A stretch of 64,000 nt of DNA, taken from the NCBI RefSeq assembly GCF_039537705.1, contig NZ_BAABBA010000002.1:186001-250000 (forward strand). The letters run 5' to 3'. The stretch is from Georgenia daeguensis. Its GTDB lineage: Bacteria; Actinomycetota; Actinomycetes; Actinomycetales; Actinomycetaceae. This document shows, piece by piece, positions 27,275-36,042 of the stretch (position 1 is its first letter; every line of letters starts with the position of its first letter). Position numbers and translations under genes: made by a program. The notes below the pieces were generated by a model. The model was not told the origin of the DNA, did no database searches, and worked only from the letters and a program-made list of their open reading frames with translations.

Positions 27275-28147
27275 ATGCTCGCCGACCGCGCCCCACGGGG
27301 CACCCTGACCAGGGGAACCGTCTCCCCGCTCCGCACCGTCCCGGCGTCGATCCCCCGCCCGGAGTACGTCGGCCGCACCGGTCCCGAGCGCATCACCGCC
27401 TCCGACGTGAAGACCCCCGAGACCGTCGAGCGCATCCGCCGCGCGTCCCGGCTCGCCGCCCGCGCGATGGAGGAGGTCGGCCGGCACGTCGCCCCCGGCG
27501 TGACCACGGACGAGCTCGACCGCATCGGCCACGAGTTCCTGACCGACCACGGCGCGTACCCGTCCACGCTGGAGTACATGGGCTTCCCCAAGTCCCTGTG
27601 CACCTCGGTCAACGAGGTCATCTGCCACGGCATCCCGGACTCCACGGTCCTGGAGGAGGGCGACATCCTCAACGTGGACATCACGGCCTACCTCGACGGC
27701 GTGCACGGCGACCTCAACGCGATGTTCGAGGTCGGCGAGGTGGACGAGGAGTCGCACCTGCTCGTCGAGCGGACGAGGACCGCCATGGAGCGGGGCATCA
27801 AGGCCGTCCGCCCGGGGCGGGCGGTCAACGTCATCGGCCGGGTGATCGAGTCCTACGCGCGGCGCTTCGACTACGGGGTGGTCCGCGACTTCACCGGGCA
27901 CGGCGTCGGCGAGGCGTTCCACTCCGGCCTGGTGATCCCGCACTACGACTCGGCGCCCCGCTACGACGACGTCATGGTGCCCGGCATGGTCTTCACCATC
28001 GAGCCGATGCTCACCCTCGGCGACATCGAGTGGGAGCAGTGGGACGACGGGTGGACGGTCCTGACCAAGGACCGCGCCCGCACCGCGCAGTGGGAGCACA
28101 CCATCGTGGTGACCGAGGACGGCGCCGAGGTGCTCACCGTCCCCTGA
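27275..28147 (+). CDS. map: Methionine aminopeptidase type I
   Basis: Removes the initiator methionine after deformylation by Def (encoded at 49616). The 290-residue protein has an N-terminal extension of about 45 residues with the PRPEYVGRTGP segment of the actinobacterial MapB class. Metal ligands are seen in LNVDITAYLDGVHGD (both Asp), GHGVGEAFH, FTIEPML and WEHTIVV; the substrate histidine is in ICHGIP. ATG 27275 follows TACACT (27263-27268) by six bases, a leaderless start. Confidence 0.96.
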   Translation: MLADRAPRGTLTRGTVSPLRTVPASIPRPEYVGRTGPERITASDVKTPETVERIRRASRLAARAMEEVGRHVAPGVTTDELDRIGHEFLTDHGAYPSTLEYMGFPKSLCTSVNEVICHGIPDSTVLEEGDILNVDITAYLDGVHGDLNAMFEVGEVDEESHLLVERTRTAMERGIKAVRPGRAVNVIGRVIESYARRFDYGVVRDFTGHGVGEAFHSGLVIPHYDSAPRYDDVMVPGMVFTIEPMLTLGDIEWEQWDDGWTVLTKDRARTAQWEHTIVVTEDGAEVLTVP

Positions 28148-28212
28148 CCGGCCGCACCCACCCATCAGACGCTCCGCCGACCCGGGCCGAGCACCGAGAA
28201 CCAAGGAGCACC

Positions 28213-28980
28213 ATGACCCAGCCCGCAGCGCCCGCCCTCGGCTTCGGCATCGACATCGGCGGCTCCGGCATCAAGGGAGCACCGGTCGACCTCGTCACGG
28301 GCGAGCTCGCCGCCGAGCGGGTCCGCATCCCGACGCCGAACCCCTCCAAGCCGCTCGCCGTGGCCGCCACGGTGGCCGAGCTGGTGTCCGCGTTCGACGT
28401 CCCGGCCACCACGCCGATCGGGCTGACGTTCCCTGCGCCGATCAAGCACGGCGTGGTGCCCTTCATCGCCAACCTCCACAAGTCGTGGAAGGGCGTGGAC
28501 GTCCCCGCGCTGATGAGCGAGGCCGTCGGGCGCCCGGTCGTGGGCGTCAACGACGCCGACGCCGCCGGCGTCGCCGAGGTGATGTTCGGCGCTGCGAAGG
28601 GCGTGCCCGGCGTCGTCCTCGTGACCACGCTCGGCACCGGCATCGGCTCGGCCCTGATCGTCGACGGCACGCTGGTACCCAACACCGAGCTCGGCCACCT
28701 GGAGATCGACGGGCAGGACGCCGAGGACCGCGCCGCGTCCTCGGTGAAGGAGAACGAGGGCCTGAGCTGGGAGGAGTGGGCCGGGCGCCTTCAGCGCTTC
28801 TACGAGACGGTGGAGATGCTGTTCTCCCCCGACCTCATCGTCGTCGGCGGCGGGGTGAGCAAGAAGCACCAGAAGTTCCTCCCGCTGCTGCGCACCACCG
28901 CCCCGCTCGTGCCCGCAGCCCTGCGCAACACCGCCGGCATCGTGGGTGCCGCCCACCTCGCCGCGCACGGGTACCGCTGA
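28213..28980 (+). CDS. ppgK: Polyphosphate glucokinase
   Basis: ROK-family enzyme (255 aa) that phosphorylates glucose with polyphosphate or ATP. It has the phosphate-binding GFGIDIGGSGIKGA, the catalytic aspartate in VNDADAAGVAE, VTTLGTGIGSALI and ELGHLEIDG. The polyphosphate-glucokinase signature ENEGLSWEEWAGRLQ is also seen. AAGGAG precedes ATG 28213. It lies 5 bp before the MBL-fold gene, so the two are probably translated from one mRNA. Confidence 0.95.
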   Translation: MTQPAAPALGFGIDIGGSGIKGAPVDLVTGELAAERVRIPTPNPSKPLAVAATVAELVSAFDVPATTPIGLTFPAPIKHGVVPFIANLHKSWKGVDVPALMSEAVGRPVVGVNDADAAGVAEVMFGAAKGVPGVVLVTTLGTGIGSALIVDGTLVPNTELGHLEIDGQDAEDRAASSVKENEGLSWEEWAGRLQRFYETVEMLFSPDLIVVGGGVSKKHQKFLPLLRTTAPLVPAALRNTAGIVGAAHLAAHGYR

Positions 28981-28985
28981 GCCCG

Positions 28986-29777
28986 GTGCCCCCGGCCCGC
29001 CGGCTCGACGAGGTCGCCGCCGGCGTCCTCGTGGCAACGGCGGAGCGGTACACCACCACCTCCACCGTCGTCGTGGGCGGCGGGCCCGGCGGCTGCCTGC
29101 TGGTCGATCCCGCGCTCACCCCGGTCGAGCTTGCCGGGCTGGCCGCCGCCCTCGCCGGCCGCGGCCTGCACGCCGTCGCCGCGTTCTCCACCCACCCGCA
29201 CTGGGACCACCTGCTCTGGCACCCCTCGCTCGGTGAGGCGCCCCGCTGGGCGACGCGCCGCGCCGCCGACTCCGCACGCCGCCAGGCCGCGGAGCTGCGG
29301 GCCGAGGCCGGGGACGACGCACCCGGGCCGGCCTGGCCGGGCGAGCTCACCGCGCTTCCCGACGGCGACACGCACCTGCCGTGGGAGGGCCCGCCCGCAC
29401 GGGTGGTCCGCCACGAGGCGCACGCGCCGGGGCACGCCGCCCTGGTGGCTCGCGGGGTTCTCGTTGCCGGCGACATGCTCTCCGACCTGGAGGTGCCCCT
29501 CCTGGACCTCGAGGCCGCGGACCCGCTCGCGGACTACGCCGCCGGCCTGGACCGTCTGGCCGCGGTGCTGGCCGGGCCGGAGGTCCGGGCGCTCGTTCCC
29601 GGGCACGGGCACCCGACGGGCAGGACGGGCGCGCTCGCCAGGCTCACCGCGGACCGGCGCTACCTCGAGGCCCTCGCCGCGGGGCGGGGCGTCGGTCCGG
29701 AGCAGGACGCTCGGCTGGCCGACCCCTGGGTGCGGGCCGAGCACGACCGTCAGGCGGCGGCGGTCCGCCCGCACTGA
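28986..29777 (+). CDS. MBL-fold metallohydrolase
   Basis: A 263-residue metallo-beta-lactamase fold hydrolase. Zinc ligands are in STHPHWDHLLWH, APGHAA, VAGDML and VPGHGHPTG. The GTG start lies five bases after ppgK. The sequence does not fit glyoxalase II closely, and the substrate is unknown. A perfect 8-bp inverted repeat begins right after the stop. Confidence 0.85.
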   Translation: MPPARRLDEVAAGVLVATAERYTTTSTVVVGGGPGGCLLVDPALTPVELAGLAAALAGRGLHAVAAFSTHPHWDHLLWHPSLGEAPRWATRRAADSARRQAAELRAEAGDDAPGPAWPGELTALPDGDTHLPWEGPPARVVRHEAHAPGHAALVARGVLVAGDMLSDLEVPLLDLEAADPLADYAAGLDRLAAVLAGPEVRALVPGHGHPTGRTGALARLTADRRYLEALAAGRGVGPEQDARLADPWVRAEHDRQAAAVRPH

Positions 29778-29780
29778 TCC

Positions 29781-29797
29781 CGTCGGGGACCCCGACG
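29781..29797 (+). terminator. Hairpin after the ppgK-MBL operon
   Basis: CGTCGGGG and CCCCGACG flank a single A, three bases after the stop codon. The loop is short and there is no T-tract. Confidence 0.5.
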
Positions 29798-29938
29798 CCC
29801 CGTCCCGGCCGCGCCGCCCCCGGCGCCCGCCCCCGACCCGGACCCGGGCCGCACCAGGGTCAGGATCAGGGTCCGCCCCCGATGTGCCGCCAGCCGCCCT
29901 GCGGGATCGTTGTCGTGACGACATCGAAAGGACCCGTC

Positions 29939-30151
29939 ATGACCGACATCCGCCAGTCCGTGGGCCGCACCGGCCTCGTCCGACCCCGCGGCACCCGAGT
30001 GATCGCCGGCGTCTGCGCCGGGCTCGGGCGACGCTTCGGGCTCAGCCCGTGGGTGGCCCGGCTGCTCTTCGTCCTGCTGCTCATGGTGCTGCCGGGCAGC
30101 CAGTTCCTCGTCTACTTCATCCTGTGGATCCTCATGCCGAACGAGTACTGA
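29939..30151 (+). CDS. PspC domain membrane protein
   Basis: A 70-residue PspC-like protein: a basic N-terminus with RVIAGVCAGLGRRFGLSPWVARL, the PspC signature, then one long hydrophobic helix (LLFVLLLMVLPGSQFLVYFILWILM). AAAGG precedes ATG 29939. A small dyad TGTCG-TGA-CGACA (29911-29923) sits 15 bp upstream. PspC proteins sense or respond to membrane stress; here there is no pspA neighbour. Confidence 0.85.
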   Translation: MTDIRQSVGRTGLVRPRGTRVIAGVCAGLGRRFGLSPWVARLLFVLLLMVLPGSQFLVYFILWILMPNEY

Positions 30152-30240
30152 CGCACGCCGCGCCGTGGCCGAACGCACAGCGGTCAGACGCCCTCGCTCC
30201 GGTATCCTCGGAAGCGTTCTGAGGCACGGAGGGAGGGCCG

Positions 30241-30672
30241 ATGTTCAATCGACACCTGCGCTGGGGCGCGGTCACGGTCATCGCCGCAGCGGGCCTCACC
30301 GTCCTGGCCACCACGGCCATGCCCCGTGCCGCGGAAGCACCGCAGTCCCTCGAGGTCGTCCTGTCCGACGCCTCGACCCGCAAGGGCGCGGAGTGCGACC
30401 CGGAGACCTATCTCGAGACCTTCTTCGACGGCACCGAGGTGGAGCTGGCGGACGGCGCCGGCCAGATTATCGCGACCGCGACGGTGACCGATCCCGCGGC
30501 GTCCTCCGAGCGTGGCTGCTCCTGGACGATCACCTTCGAGAGCCTGCCCGAGGCCGAGACGTACACCCTGACGCTGCGTCACCCGGACTTCCCGAGCCGC
30601 GAGCACGTCTACAGCTACACCGCCGCGGAGCTGGCCGAGGACGAGTCGCTGTGGATCGCCGTCGTCCGCTGA
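30241..30672 (+). CDS. Secreted protein of unknown function
   Basis: A 143-residue protein with a Sec signal peptide (MFNRHLRWGAVTVIAAAGLT, probable cleavage near AAEA at 31-34). A small beta-rich domain with two cysteines (Cys52, Cys92) that may form a disulfide follows. A -10 TATCCT at 30203-30208 and GGAGGGAGGG before ATG 30241 support expression. No family recognised. A 22-23 bp tandem duplication covers its 3' end and stop codon. Confidence 0.7.
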   Translation: MFNRHLRWGAVTVIAAAGLTVLATTAMPRAAEAPQSLEVVLSDASTRKGAECDPETYLETFFDGTEVELADGAGQIIATATVTDPAASSERGCSWTITFESLPEAETYTLTLRHPDFPSREHVYSYTAAELAEDESLWIAVVR

Positions 30673-30703
30673 GCACCGACCGCCGTCGCCCGCTGAGGCA
30701 CCG
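30658..30703. repeat. 22-23 bp tandem duplication over a stop codon
   Basis: GCCGTCGTCCGCTGAGCACC (from 30658) is repeated from 30681 with one substitution and one inserted G. The first copy contains the TGA of the secreted-protein gene. Confidence 0.85.
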
Positions 30704-30791
30704 AAGGACACCGCCCGCTGGCAGCAGGCCCGGGCGCCGCTCGCGCGCGACCCGCAGGTCTTCCTGAGGGCGGCCCGGCTGGCCCGGAGGG

Positions 30792-31182
30792 GCGGATGAG
30801 TCGGCCGGTACGCCGGGTTCTGTCCCGCGGCGCCGTCGCCGGCACCGCGGTGGCGGCCATCCATCTACGACGTGCGTTGCCGCACGCCTCCAGCGACCTA
30901 CCCGCAGGCTCGGGCGGGCCGCCCTCGAACGCCTGCTGTCTGGTCTTGCTCCGGGTGGGGTTTACCGAGCCACGACGGTCACCCGCCGTGCTGGTGGTCT
31001 CTTACACCACCGTTTCACCCTTACCTCCCTGGCGGACCAGGGAGGCGGTCTGCTTTCTGTGGCACTGTCCCGCGGGTCACCCCGGGTGGGTGTTACCCAC
31101 CACCCTGCCCTACGGAGCCCGGACGTTCCTCGGCACACCGGCCGAGACCGGTGCGACGCGACCGCCTGGCCGACTCATCCGC
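30792..31182 (-). ncRNA. rnpB: RNase P RNA, bacterial type A
   Basis: Catalytic RNA of RNase P, maturing tRNA 5' ends. Read on the minus strand it has the conserved elements GAGGAACGTCCGGGCTCC, ACAGTGCCACAGAAA, GGTAAACCCC and AGATGGATGGCCGCC. The 3' part reads ACAGAACCCGGCGTACCGG. The ends are set by helix P1: GCGGATGAGTCGGCC at the 5' end pairs fully with GGCCGACTCATCCGC at the 3' end. TATGCT (31194-31189) lies six bases before the predicted 5' end at 31182. About 391 nt; the ends may shift by a few bases. Confidence 0.96.
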
Positions 31183-31378
31183 GCCTCCAGCATACCGGCC
31201 GACGGCGACCTGCCGGCGCCGCCGGACGTGCGCTGCGGGACGGCCGCCCGCGAGGCCGTCGCCCGCGCGGCCGTCGCCCGCGGGGCCGTGGGATGCGGGC
31301 CGGGGGACGCGGGGGGCACCGCGTCCCGGCGGACGGGCGGCGCCGCCGCGCGGGTGCACGCCGGGCTAGCATCCGCGG

Positions 31379-32161
31379 GTGCTTCTGCTCCTCCCGCCCT
31401 CCGAGGGCAAGTCCGCGCCGAGCCGCGGCGCGCCGGTCGACCTGTCCACCCTGTCCGGCCCGACGCTGACCGACGCGCGGGAGCGGCTGCTCGACGAGCT
31501 GGCCGCCGTCTCCGCCCGGCCCGACGCACCTGAGCTGCTCGGGGTCGGCGCAGGGGTCGCCGCCGAGGTACGCCGCAACACGGCGCTGCGCACCGCCCAC
31601 GCCGCCCCCGCGGCGCGCGTCTACAGCGGGGTGCTGTACGCGGCCGCCCGGCTGCCCGAGCTCACGGGAACCGCTCGCCGGCGGGCCGGGCAGAGCGTGC
31701 GCATCTTCTCGGGCCTGTGGGGCGTGCTCGCTCCCGGCGACCGGGTGCCCGCCTACCGGTTGTCCATGGGCGCCGACCTGCCGGGCACCGGCCGCCTCGG
31801 CGCGTTCTGGCGCGACCGGCTCGGCGGGGTACTGGACGAGCAGGCGTCGGGTGACGTCGTGGTGGACTGCCGCTCGGCCGCGTACGCCGCCGCATGGCGA
31901 CCACCCCGCGCGGCTGAGCACGTGCTCGTCCAGGTGGTGCGCGAGCAGAACGGGCGCCGCCAGGTGGTGTCCCACAACGCCAAGCACGCGCGCGGGCTCC
32001 TGACCCATCACCTGCTGACCCGGACGGGGCGACCCCCGCGCACCGCGGAGGAGCTGGCAGGTGCTGCCGAGGAGCTCCGGGCGGACGGCACGGTGCAGGC
32101 CGTCGAGCTGGCCCCTGCCTCCGGCGGCAGGCGCACCCTCACCCTGGTCGAGCGGCCGTAG
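31379..32161 (+). CDS. yaaA: YaaA family peroxide stress protein
   Basis: DUF328/YaaA protein (260 aa). It shows the family start MLLLLPPSEGKSAP, VYSGVLYAAARL, IFSGLWGVLAPGDRVPAYRLSMGADLPG and the C-terminal VVSHNAKHARG. E. coli YaaA lowers intracellular iron and protects DNA during peroxide stress; the actinobacterial role is inferred. GTG 31379 follows TAGCAT (31367-31372) by six bases, so it is leaderless. The 196 bp between rnpB and this gene hold only the two divergent promoters. Confidence 0.9.
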   Translation: MLLLLPPSEGKSAPSRGAPVDLSTLSGPTLTDARERLLDELAAVSARPDAPELLGVGAGVAAEVRRNTALRTAHAAPAARVYSGVLYAAARLPELTGTARRRAGQSVRIFSGLWGVLAPGDRVPAYRLSMGADLPGTGRLGAFWRDRLGGVLDEQASGDVVVDCRSAAYAAAWRPPRAAEHVLVQVVREQNGRRQVVSHNAKHARGLLTHHLLTRTGRPPRTAEELAGAAEELRADGTVQAVELAPASGGRRTLTLVERP

Positions 32162-32165
32162 GCCC

Positions 32166-32705
32166 TCAGTCGTCGCCGAGGAGGCGCTGGTACAGGACGT
32201 GGTCCTGCCACCGTCCGGCGATAAGGAGGTAACGGGGCGCGAGGCCGATCCGGGCGAACCCGTTGCGGAGCAGCACCGTCTGGGACGCGGCGTTGTGCAC
32301 CAGGGTGCCCGCCTGCACGCGGTGCAGCCCCTCCCGGGCGCACGCGTCCAGCACGTGGGCCACGGCGGCCGTGGCGATGCCCCGGCGCGTGACGGTGCCG
32401 TCGACCCAGTAGCCCAGGTTCCCGCTGAGGAACGGCCCGCGCACGATGCCGCTGACGGTCATGCCCCCGACCACCCGGTCGCCGTCGAGCAGCACCCAGG
32501 GCAGCGCCCTGCCGGCGGCGCGCTCGTCGACGAGCCGGGCGACGTTCTCCTCCTGGCCCCGCTCGGTGAACCAGCTCTCCGGCCGGAGCGGCTCCCAGGG
32601 CGCCAGGTGCTCGCGGTTGCTGGCGTAAGCGCGGGCGAGCGCGGCCCCGTCGCCCGGCAGGAGCGGCCGGATGTCCACCGTGCCGACCAGCCTCGCGGTC
32701 GTCAC
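32166..32705 (-). CDS. GNAT family N-acetyltransferase (RimJ/RimL type)
   Basis: A 179-residue acetyltransferase with an acetyl-CoA loop around GYWVDGTVTRRGIATAAV. The late segment EGLHRVQAGTLVHNAASQ, then LRNGFARIGL, is typical of RimJ/RimL-like enzymes acting on protein N-termini or small molecules. GTG 32705 overlaps the upstream stop (GTGA at 32702-32705), so it is translationally coupled to the coiled-coil protein. Third gene of the NIF3-COG1579-GNAT operon. Substrate unknown. Confidence 0.88.
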   Translation of the reverse strand: MTTARLVGTVDIRPLLPGDGAALARAYASNREHLAPWEPLRPESWFTERGQEENVARLVDERAAGRALPWVLLDGDRVVGGMTVSGIVRGPFLSGNLGYWVDGTVTRRGIATAAVAHVLDACAREGLHRVQAGTLVHNAASQTVLLRNGFARIGLAPRYLLIAGRWQDHVLYQRLLGDD

Positions 32706-33457
32706 GCGCGGCCGGAGGCGCCGTTCTCGTCCAGGCGGACGAGGACGTAGCCGTGCTCCTCGGAGACGATGACCTCGTCCGGGCCGGCGGCGTCGATGGC
32801 AGCGAGCTCGCTGAGGGAGAAGTCCACCTGGGCGCCCTCGGTGCGATGACCCCGCAGCGCCACGACGCCGAGCCCCCCGGTGCGGGACCGGGCGTACTCG
32901 TAGAGGTCGAGCAGCTCGGGATCGATCTGGGCCGCCGTCTGGTCGCGCTCGGCGCGGGTCCTCGAGACCTCCGCGTCGATCTCGGCCCATGCGGCGTCGC
33001 GCTCGGCGGTCGCCCTCTCGACGTCGGCGGCGATCGCCCGCTCCTGCAGGTCGAGCTCGCTCACCCGGGCCTCGGCCGCCTCCATGCGTTCCATGACCTC
33101 CAGCTCGATCTCCTCGAGGACGCTCTGGCGGTCGGCCAGCTGCGCGAGCTCGGTCTGCAGGGCCACGAGCTCGCGGGAGAGTCCCTTGCCGGAATCGAGG
33201 GTGGCCTGGTGGCGGGCGGCGCGGGCGCGGACCTGCTCGACGTCGGCCTCGGCCTTGGTCAGCTCGCGGCGGGTGTCCGCGGCGAGAGTCTTCGCCTCGA
33301 CCTGTGCCCGGTGGAGATCCTCACCGCGGCCCTCGAGCTGGGCGAGGGTGGAGAGGACCGGCAGGGTGCGGCGCTGGTGGGCGAGCTTGGCCAGGCGCGT
33401 GTCGAGCGCCTGGAGGTCGAGCAGCCGTCGCTGTTCCTGCGGTGGGGCGGTGGTCAC
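32702..33457 (-). CDS. COG1579 coiled-coil protein with a cysteine-less zinc ribbon
   Basis: A 251-residue protein: a long coiled coil (about residues 8-190, heptad-like Leu/Ala/Glu) and a C-terminal domain in the place of the family's C4 zinc ribbon. In usual members the ribbon holds two CxxC pairs. Here the equivalent segments read RGHRTEGAQVDFSLSEL and VIVSEEHGYVLVRL, and the protein has no cysteine at all, so zinc binding in the usual way is lost. GAAGGAG precedes GTG 33457, which overlaps the NIF3 stop by four bases. In M. tuberculosis this is the Rv2229c position (from memory). Probably a scaffold; role unknown. Confidence 0.85.
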   Translation of the reverse strand: MTTAPPQEQRRLLDLQALDTRLAKLAHQRRTLPVLSTLAQLEGRGEDLHRAQVEAKTLAADTRRELTKAEADVEQVRARAARHQATLDSGKGLSRELVALQTELAQLADRQSVLEEIELEVMERMEAAEARVSELDLQERAIAADVERATAERDAAWAEIDAEVSRTRAERDQTAAQIDPELLDLYEYARSRTGGLGVVALRGHRTEGAQVDFSLSELAAIDAAGPDEVIVSEEHGYVLVRLDENGASGRA

Positions 33458-34638
33458 GGGCGTGCTCCTTCGGTCGACGAGCCGGGCTCGCTGCTGTGCT
33501 GTTGTGCCAGGTGCAGGTCCCACGGGTCGGTGACGAGCGTGGAGACGTACACGTCCAACCTAGTGCCGCCGGCGGCGGCGCCGCGCCGGAGCACCTCGGC
33601 GGCGCGCGGCAGCCACGGCCACTCGCTCGCCCAGTGCGTCGCGTCCACGAGGTACGGGCGGCCGCCGGCGAGGTGCTCCGACGCGGGGTGGTGGCGCAGG
33701 TCCGCCGTCAGGTACACGTCGGCGCCCAGGGCCCGGACCCGGCCGAGCAGGGAGTCCCCGGCGCCGCCGCACACGGCGACCGTGGACACCTGGGCGTCGA
33801 GGTCCCCGCCCACGCGGATGCCCTGCGCCGTCGGGGGAAGGACCTGCGCGACCCGTTCGGCGAAGGCCCGCAGCGTCGTCGGCGTCGCCAGCCGGCCGAT
33901 CCGGCCGGTGCCCGTGCTGGCGCCGGCGGTGGCCTGCGCGACCAGCGTGAAGGCGGGCTCCTCGTACGGGTGGGCACGGCGCAGCGCGGTGAGGACGGCC
34001 TCGCGCCGGTGCCGGGGCAGCACGATCTCGAGCCGGTCCTCGGCCACCTCCTCCACGTCCCCGACGGCGCCGACCGTCGGGGTCGCCCCGGGCAGGGGCC
34101 GGAAGGTGCCCGTCCCGGGCGAGGTGAACGCGGCGCGCTCGTAGTCCCCGAGCCGGCCGGCGCCGGCGTCGGCGAGGGCGTCCAGCACCGCCGTCGTCGC
34201 CTGCCGCGGGACGAAGGTCACGAGCGTATCGAGCCGGTCGCCGGGCAGCGGGTCGATCGGGGTCGTCCCCTGCAGGCCGAGCAGGTCGGCCAGCGCCTGG
34301 GCGACGCCGTCGGCCGCCGCGTCGGCGTTGGTGTGCGCGGTGTACAGGGCGCAGCCCCCGGTCGCGAGGGCGTGGACCACCCGGCCCTTGGGCGTCGTCG
34401 CCGCTACGGACGAGGTTCCGCGCAGATACAGCGGGTGGTGCGTGACGAGCAGGTCGGCGCCCAGGGCCAGCGCCTCCGCGGCGACTTCCTCGGTCGGGTC
34501 GACGGCGAGCACGACCGTCCGCACGGGCGCGGCCGGGTCGCCCACCACGAGCCCGACGGCGTCCCAGTCCTCGGCCGTTCCCGGCGGGTAGTGCCGCTCG
34601 AGGAGGTCGACGACGTCGGCGAGGGTGAGGTCCGGCAT
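33454..34638 (-). CDS. Nif3-like dinuclear metal-centre protein
   Basis: A 394-residue NIF3/YbgI family protein, sometimes called GTP cyclohydrolase 1 type 2 homolog. Metal site motifs are DLLVTHHPLYLRG and YTAHTNADAAADGV at the N-terminus and SEWPWLPRAAEVL/DATHWASEWP near the C-terminus. An inserted PII-like domain occupies the middle (about 130-240), as in the long NIF3 class. ATG 34638 has TAGGCT (34652-34647 on this strand) eight bases ahead. First gene of a three-gene overlapping operon. Confidence 0.9.
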   Translation of the reverse strand: MPDLTLADVVDLLERHYPPGTAEDWDAVGLVVGDPAAPVRTVVLAVDPTEEVAAEALALGADLLVTHHPLYLRGTSSVAATTPKGRVVHALATGGCALYTAHTNADAAADGVAQALADLLGLQGTTPIDPLPGDRLDTLVTFVPRQATTAVLDALADAGAGRLGDYERAAFTSPGTGTFRPLPGATPTVGAVGDVEEVAEDRLEIVLPRHRREAVLTALRRAHPYEEPAFTLVAQATAGASTGTGRIGRLATPTTLRAFAERVAQVLPPTAQGIRVGGDLDAQVSTVAVCGGAGDSLLGRVRALGADVYLTADLRHHPASEHLAGGRPYLVDATHWASEWPWLPRAAEVLRRGAAAGGTRLDVYVSTLVTDPWDLHLAQQHSSEPGSSTEGARP

Positions 34639-34761
34639 GCCTGAGGAGCCTAGCGGCCGCCCGCGACCTCCTCACCCGCCGCATCGCGGTCGTGAGGTAG
34701 GCCCGGCCACGGCGCGCGCGCCTTTGGGGGGACGGCAGCAGGTCCGGTCGTGGGGACGTGC

Positions 34762-34838
34762 TGGTGGGCCCGGCCGGTCTCGAACCGACGACCTCCGCGG
34801 TGTAAGCGCGGCGCTCTGACCAACTGAGCTACAGGCCC
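34762..34838 (-). tRNA. tRNA-Val (anticodon TAC)
   Basis: On the minus strand the acceptor GGGCCTG pairs with CGGGCCC. The D-arm is GCTC/GAGC and the anticodon arm CCGCG-CTTACAC-CGCGG gives TAC. The T-arm is GTCGG-TTCGAGA-CCGGC. The discriminator A is followed by an encoded CCA. Confidence 0.96.
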
Positions 34839-34963
34839 CTGGCGCCGAGGCGCCCGCCACAGCCTAGAGCAGAGCGGGCGGTCGCCCGTGCACCGCACCG
34901 GTGCGGGTCCTCGGCTGCCGAGGGCTGCGCGGGCCCTCGCCGGCCGAGGGCTGCGCCGTCCCC

Positions 34964-35428
34964 TCAGCTACCGACGCCGGCGAGGGCCGCGAGGTAGTCG
35001 CCGAGCTGACGGGCCTGGCCGCGAGGGTTCACGACCGACCAGCGCACGACCCCCTCGGCGTCGACGAGGAAGCTGCCGCGCAGCGCGTGCCCGCTGCCCT
35101 CGTCGAGGACGCCGTACGCGCGCGCCGTCGAGCCGTGCGGCCAGAAGTCGGAGAGCAGGTCGAAGCCGAACTCCTCGGACTCCGCCCAGGCGCGCTGGGC
35201 GAACATCGCGTCCGTCGAGATCGCGAGCACCCGCGCGCCCCCGGCGGTCAGCTCCGGGAGGTTGTCCCGCAGCTCACCCAGCTCAGAGGTGCAGACGCGG
35301 GAGAAGACGAACGGGAAGAACACCACGACCACCGGGCCGCCCCGCAGGGCGCTCAGGCGGACCGGGGTGCCGTGGGTGTCCGGCAGCTCGAAGTCGGGGG
35401 CGACGTCGCCGGCGAGCGGCTGCGCCAC
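34964..35428 (-). CDS. Peroxiredoxin, AhpE-like
   Basis: A 154-residue thiol peroxidase. The peroxidatic Cys46 lies in PFVFSRVC (a PxxxSxxC site, serine replacing the usual threonine), and there is no second conserved cysteine, as in one-Cys AhpE. It directly follows the DUF3052 gene with no gap (stop 35429, start GTG 35428), the same pairing as Rv2239c-Rv2238c (from memory). It detoxifies hydroperoxides in the cytosol, presumably with mycothiol/mycoredoxin; the reductant is inferred. Confidence 0.9.
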   Translation of the reverse strand: MAQPLAGDVAPDFELPDTHGTPVRLSALRGGPVVVVFFPFVFSRVCTSELGELRDNLPELTAGGARVLAISTDAMFAQRAWAESEEFGFDLLSDFWPHGSTARAYGVLDEGSGHALRGSFLVDAEGVVRWSVVNPRGQARQLGDYLAALAGVGS

Positions 35429-35851
35429 TCAGCGGCCCCGGGTGCGCGCGGCGATCCGGATGCCCGACCAGCCCTCGCCCGCGGACGTCGCCGAGGTGGC
35501 GAGCATCCCCGCGGTGCGCGCGGCCTCCTCGATGTCCGCCGGCCGCACGTGCCCCGGACGACCCGGCTTGGGCGTGAGAACCCAGATCAGGCCGCCGTTG
35601 TCGAGGTTCGCCTGAGCGTCGACGAGCAGGTCGGTCAGCTCCTCCTGCCCACCGTCGTCCTCGCGCCACCAGATGAGGGTGCCGTCGCAGACGTCGCCGT
35701 ACTCCTCGTCGACCAGCTCGGTACCGGTGGCCTCCTCGACGGCCTCACGGACGGCGGGGTCGGCGTCGTCGTCGTAGAGGAACTCCTGGATCACCTGCCC
35801 GGTGGTGAAGCCGAACTTGCTGCCGGCTCCCGCGCCCGTGCTGACTGCCAC
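35429..35851 (-). CDS. DUF3052 family protein
   Basis: A 140-residue actinobacterial protein of unknown function (FGFTTGQVIQEFLYDDDADP, GTLIWWREDDGG, WVLTPKPGRPGHVRPADIEEAARTAG). AAGGA precedes GTG 35851. It is fused by zero spacing to the peroxiredoxin gene and divergent from aceE, a conserved arrangement in actinobacteria. The 290 bp up to aceE hold the two promoters and no further gene. Confidence 0.85.
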   Translation of the reverse strand: MAVSTGAGAGSKFGFTTGQVIQEFLYDDDADPAVREAVEEATGTELVDEEYGDVCDGTLIWWREDDGGQEELTDLLVDAQANLDNGGLIWVLTPKPGRPGHVRPADIEEAARTAGMLATSATSAGEGWSGIRIAARTRGR

Positions 35852-36042
35852 GTTGGGTCCTTACCTTTCCGTCCGGCCGCGTCGCGGCCTGTGCTCCCGA
35901 CCCGCGTGCGCGGGTGGTGTGGTCAAGCCCACCGTAGTGCGCGGCCCTCGCGCAAGCCCGCAGGACGGCGCACCTACCGCGCGCGTGGCTTCGTGGGCGC
36001 GTGTGTCAGCAGTGTCACACGTCCGCCCAGACCCAAGGTTCG

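Noticed and set aside
30796..31533. Open frames across 30.8-31.5 kb on the plus strand
   Set aside because: They run through rnpB and its spacer; the conserved RNase P RNA elements on the minus strand explain the sequence.
36001..36020. CRP/GlxR-type site (GTGTGTCA to TGTCACAC)
   Set aside because: The half-sites are two bases further apart than the TGTGA-N6-TCACA consensus and one position mismatches.
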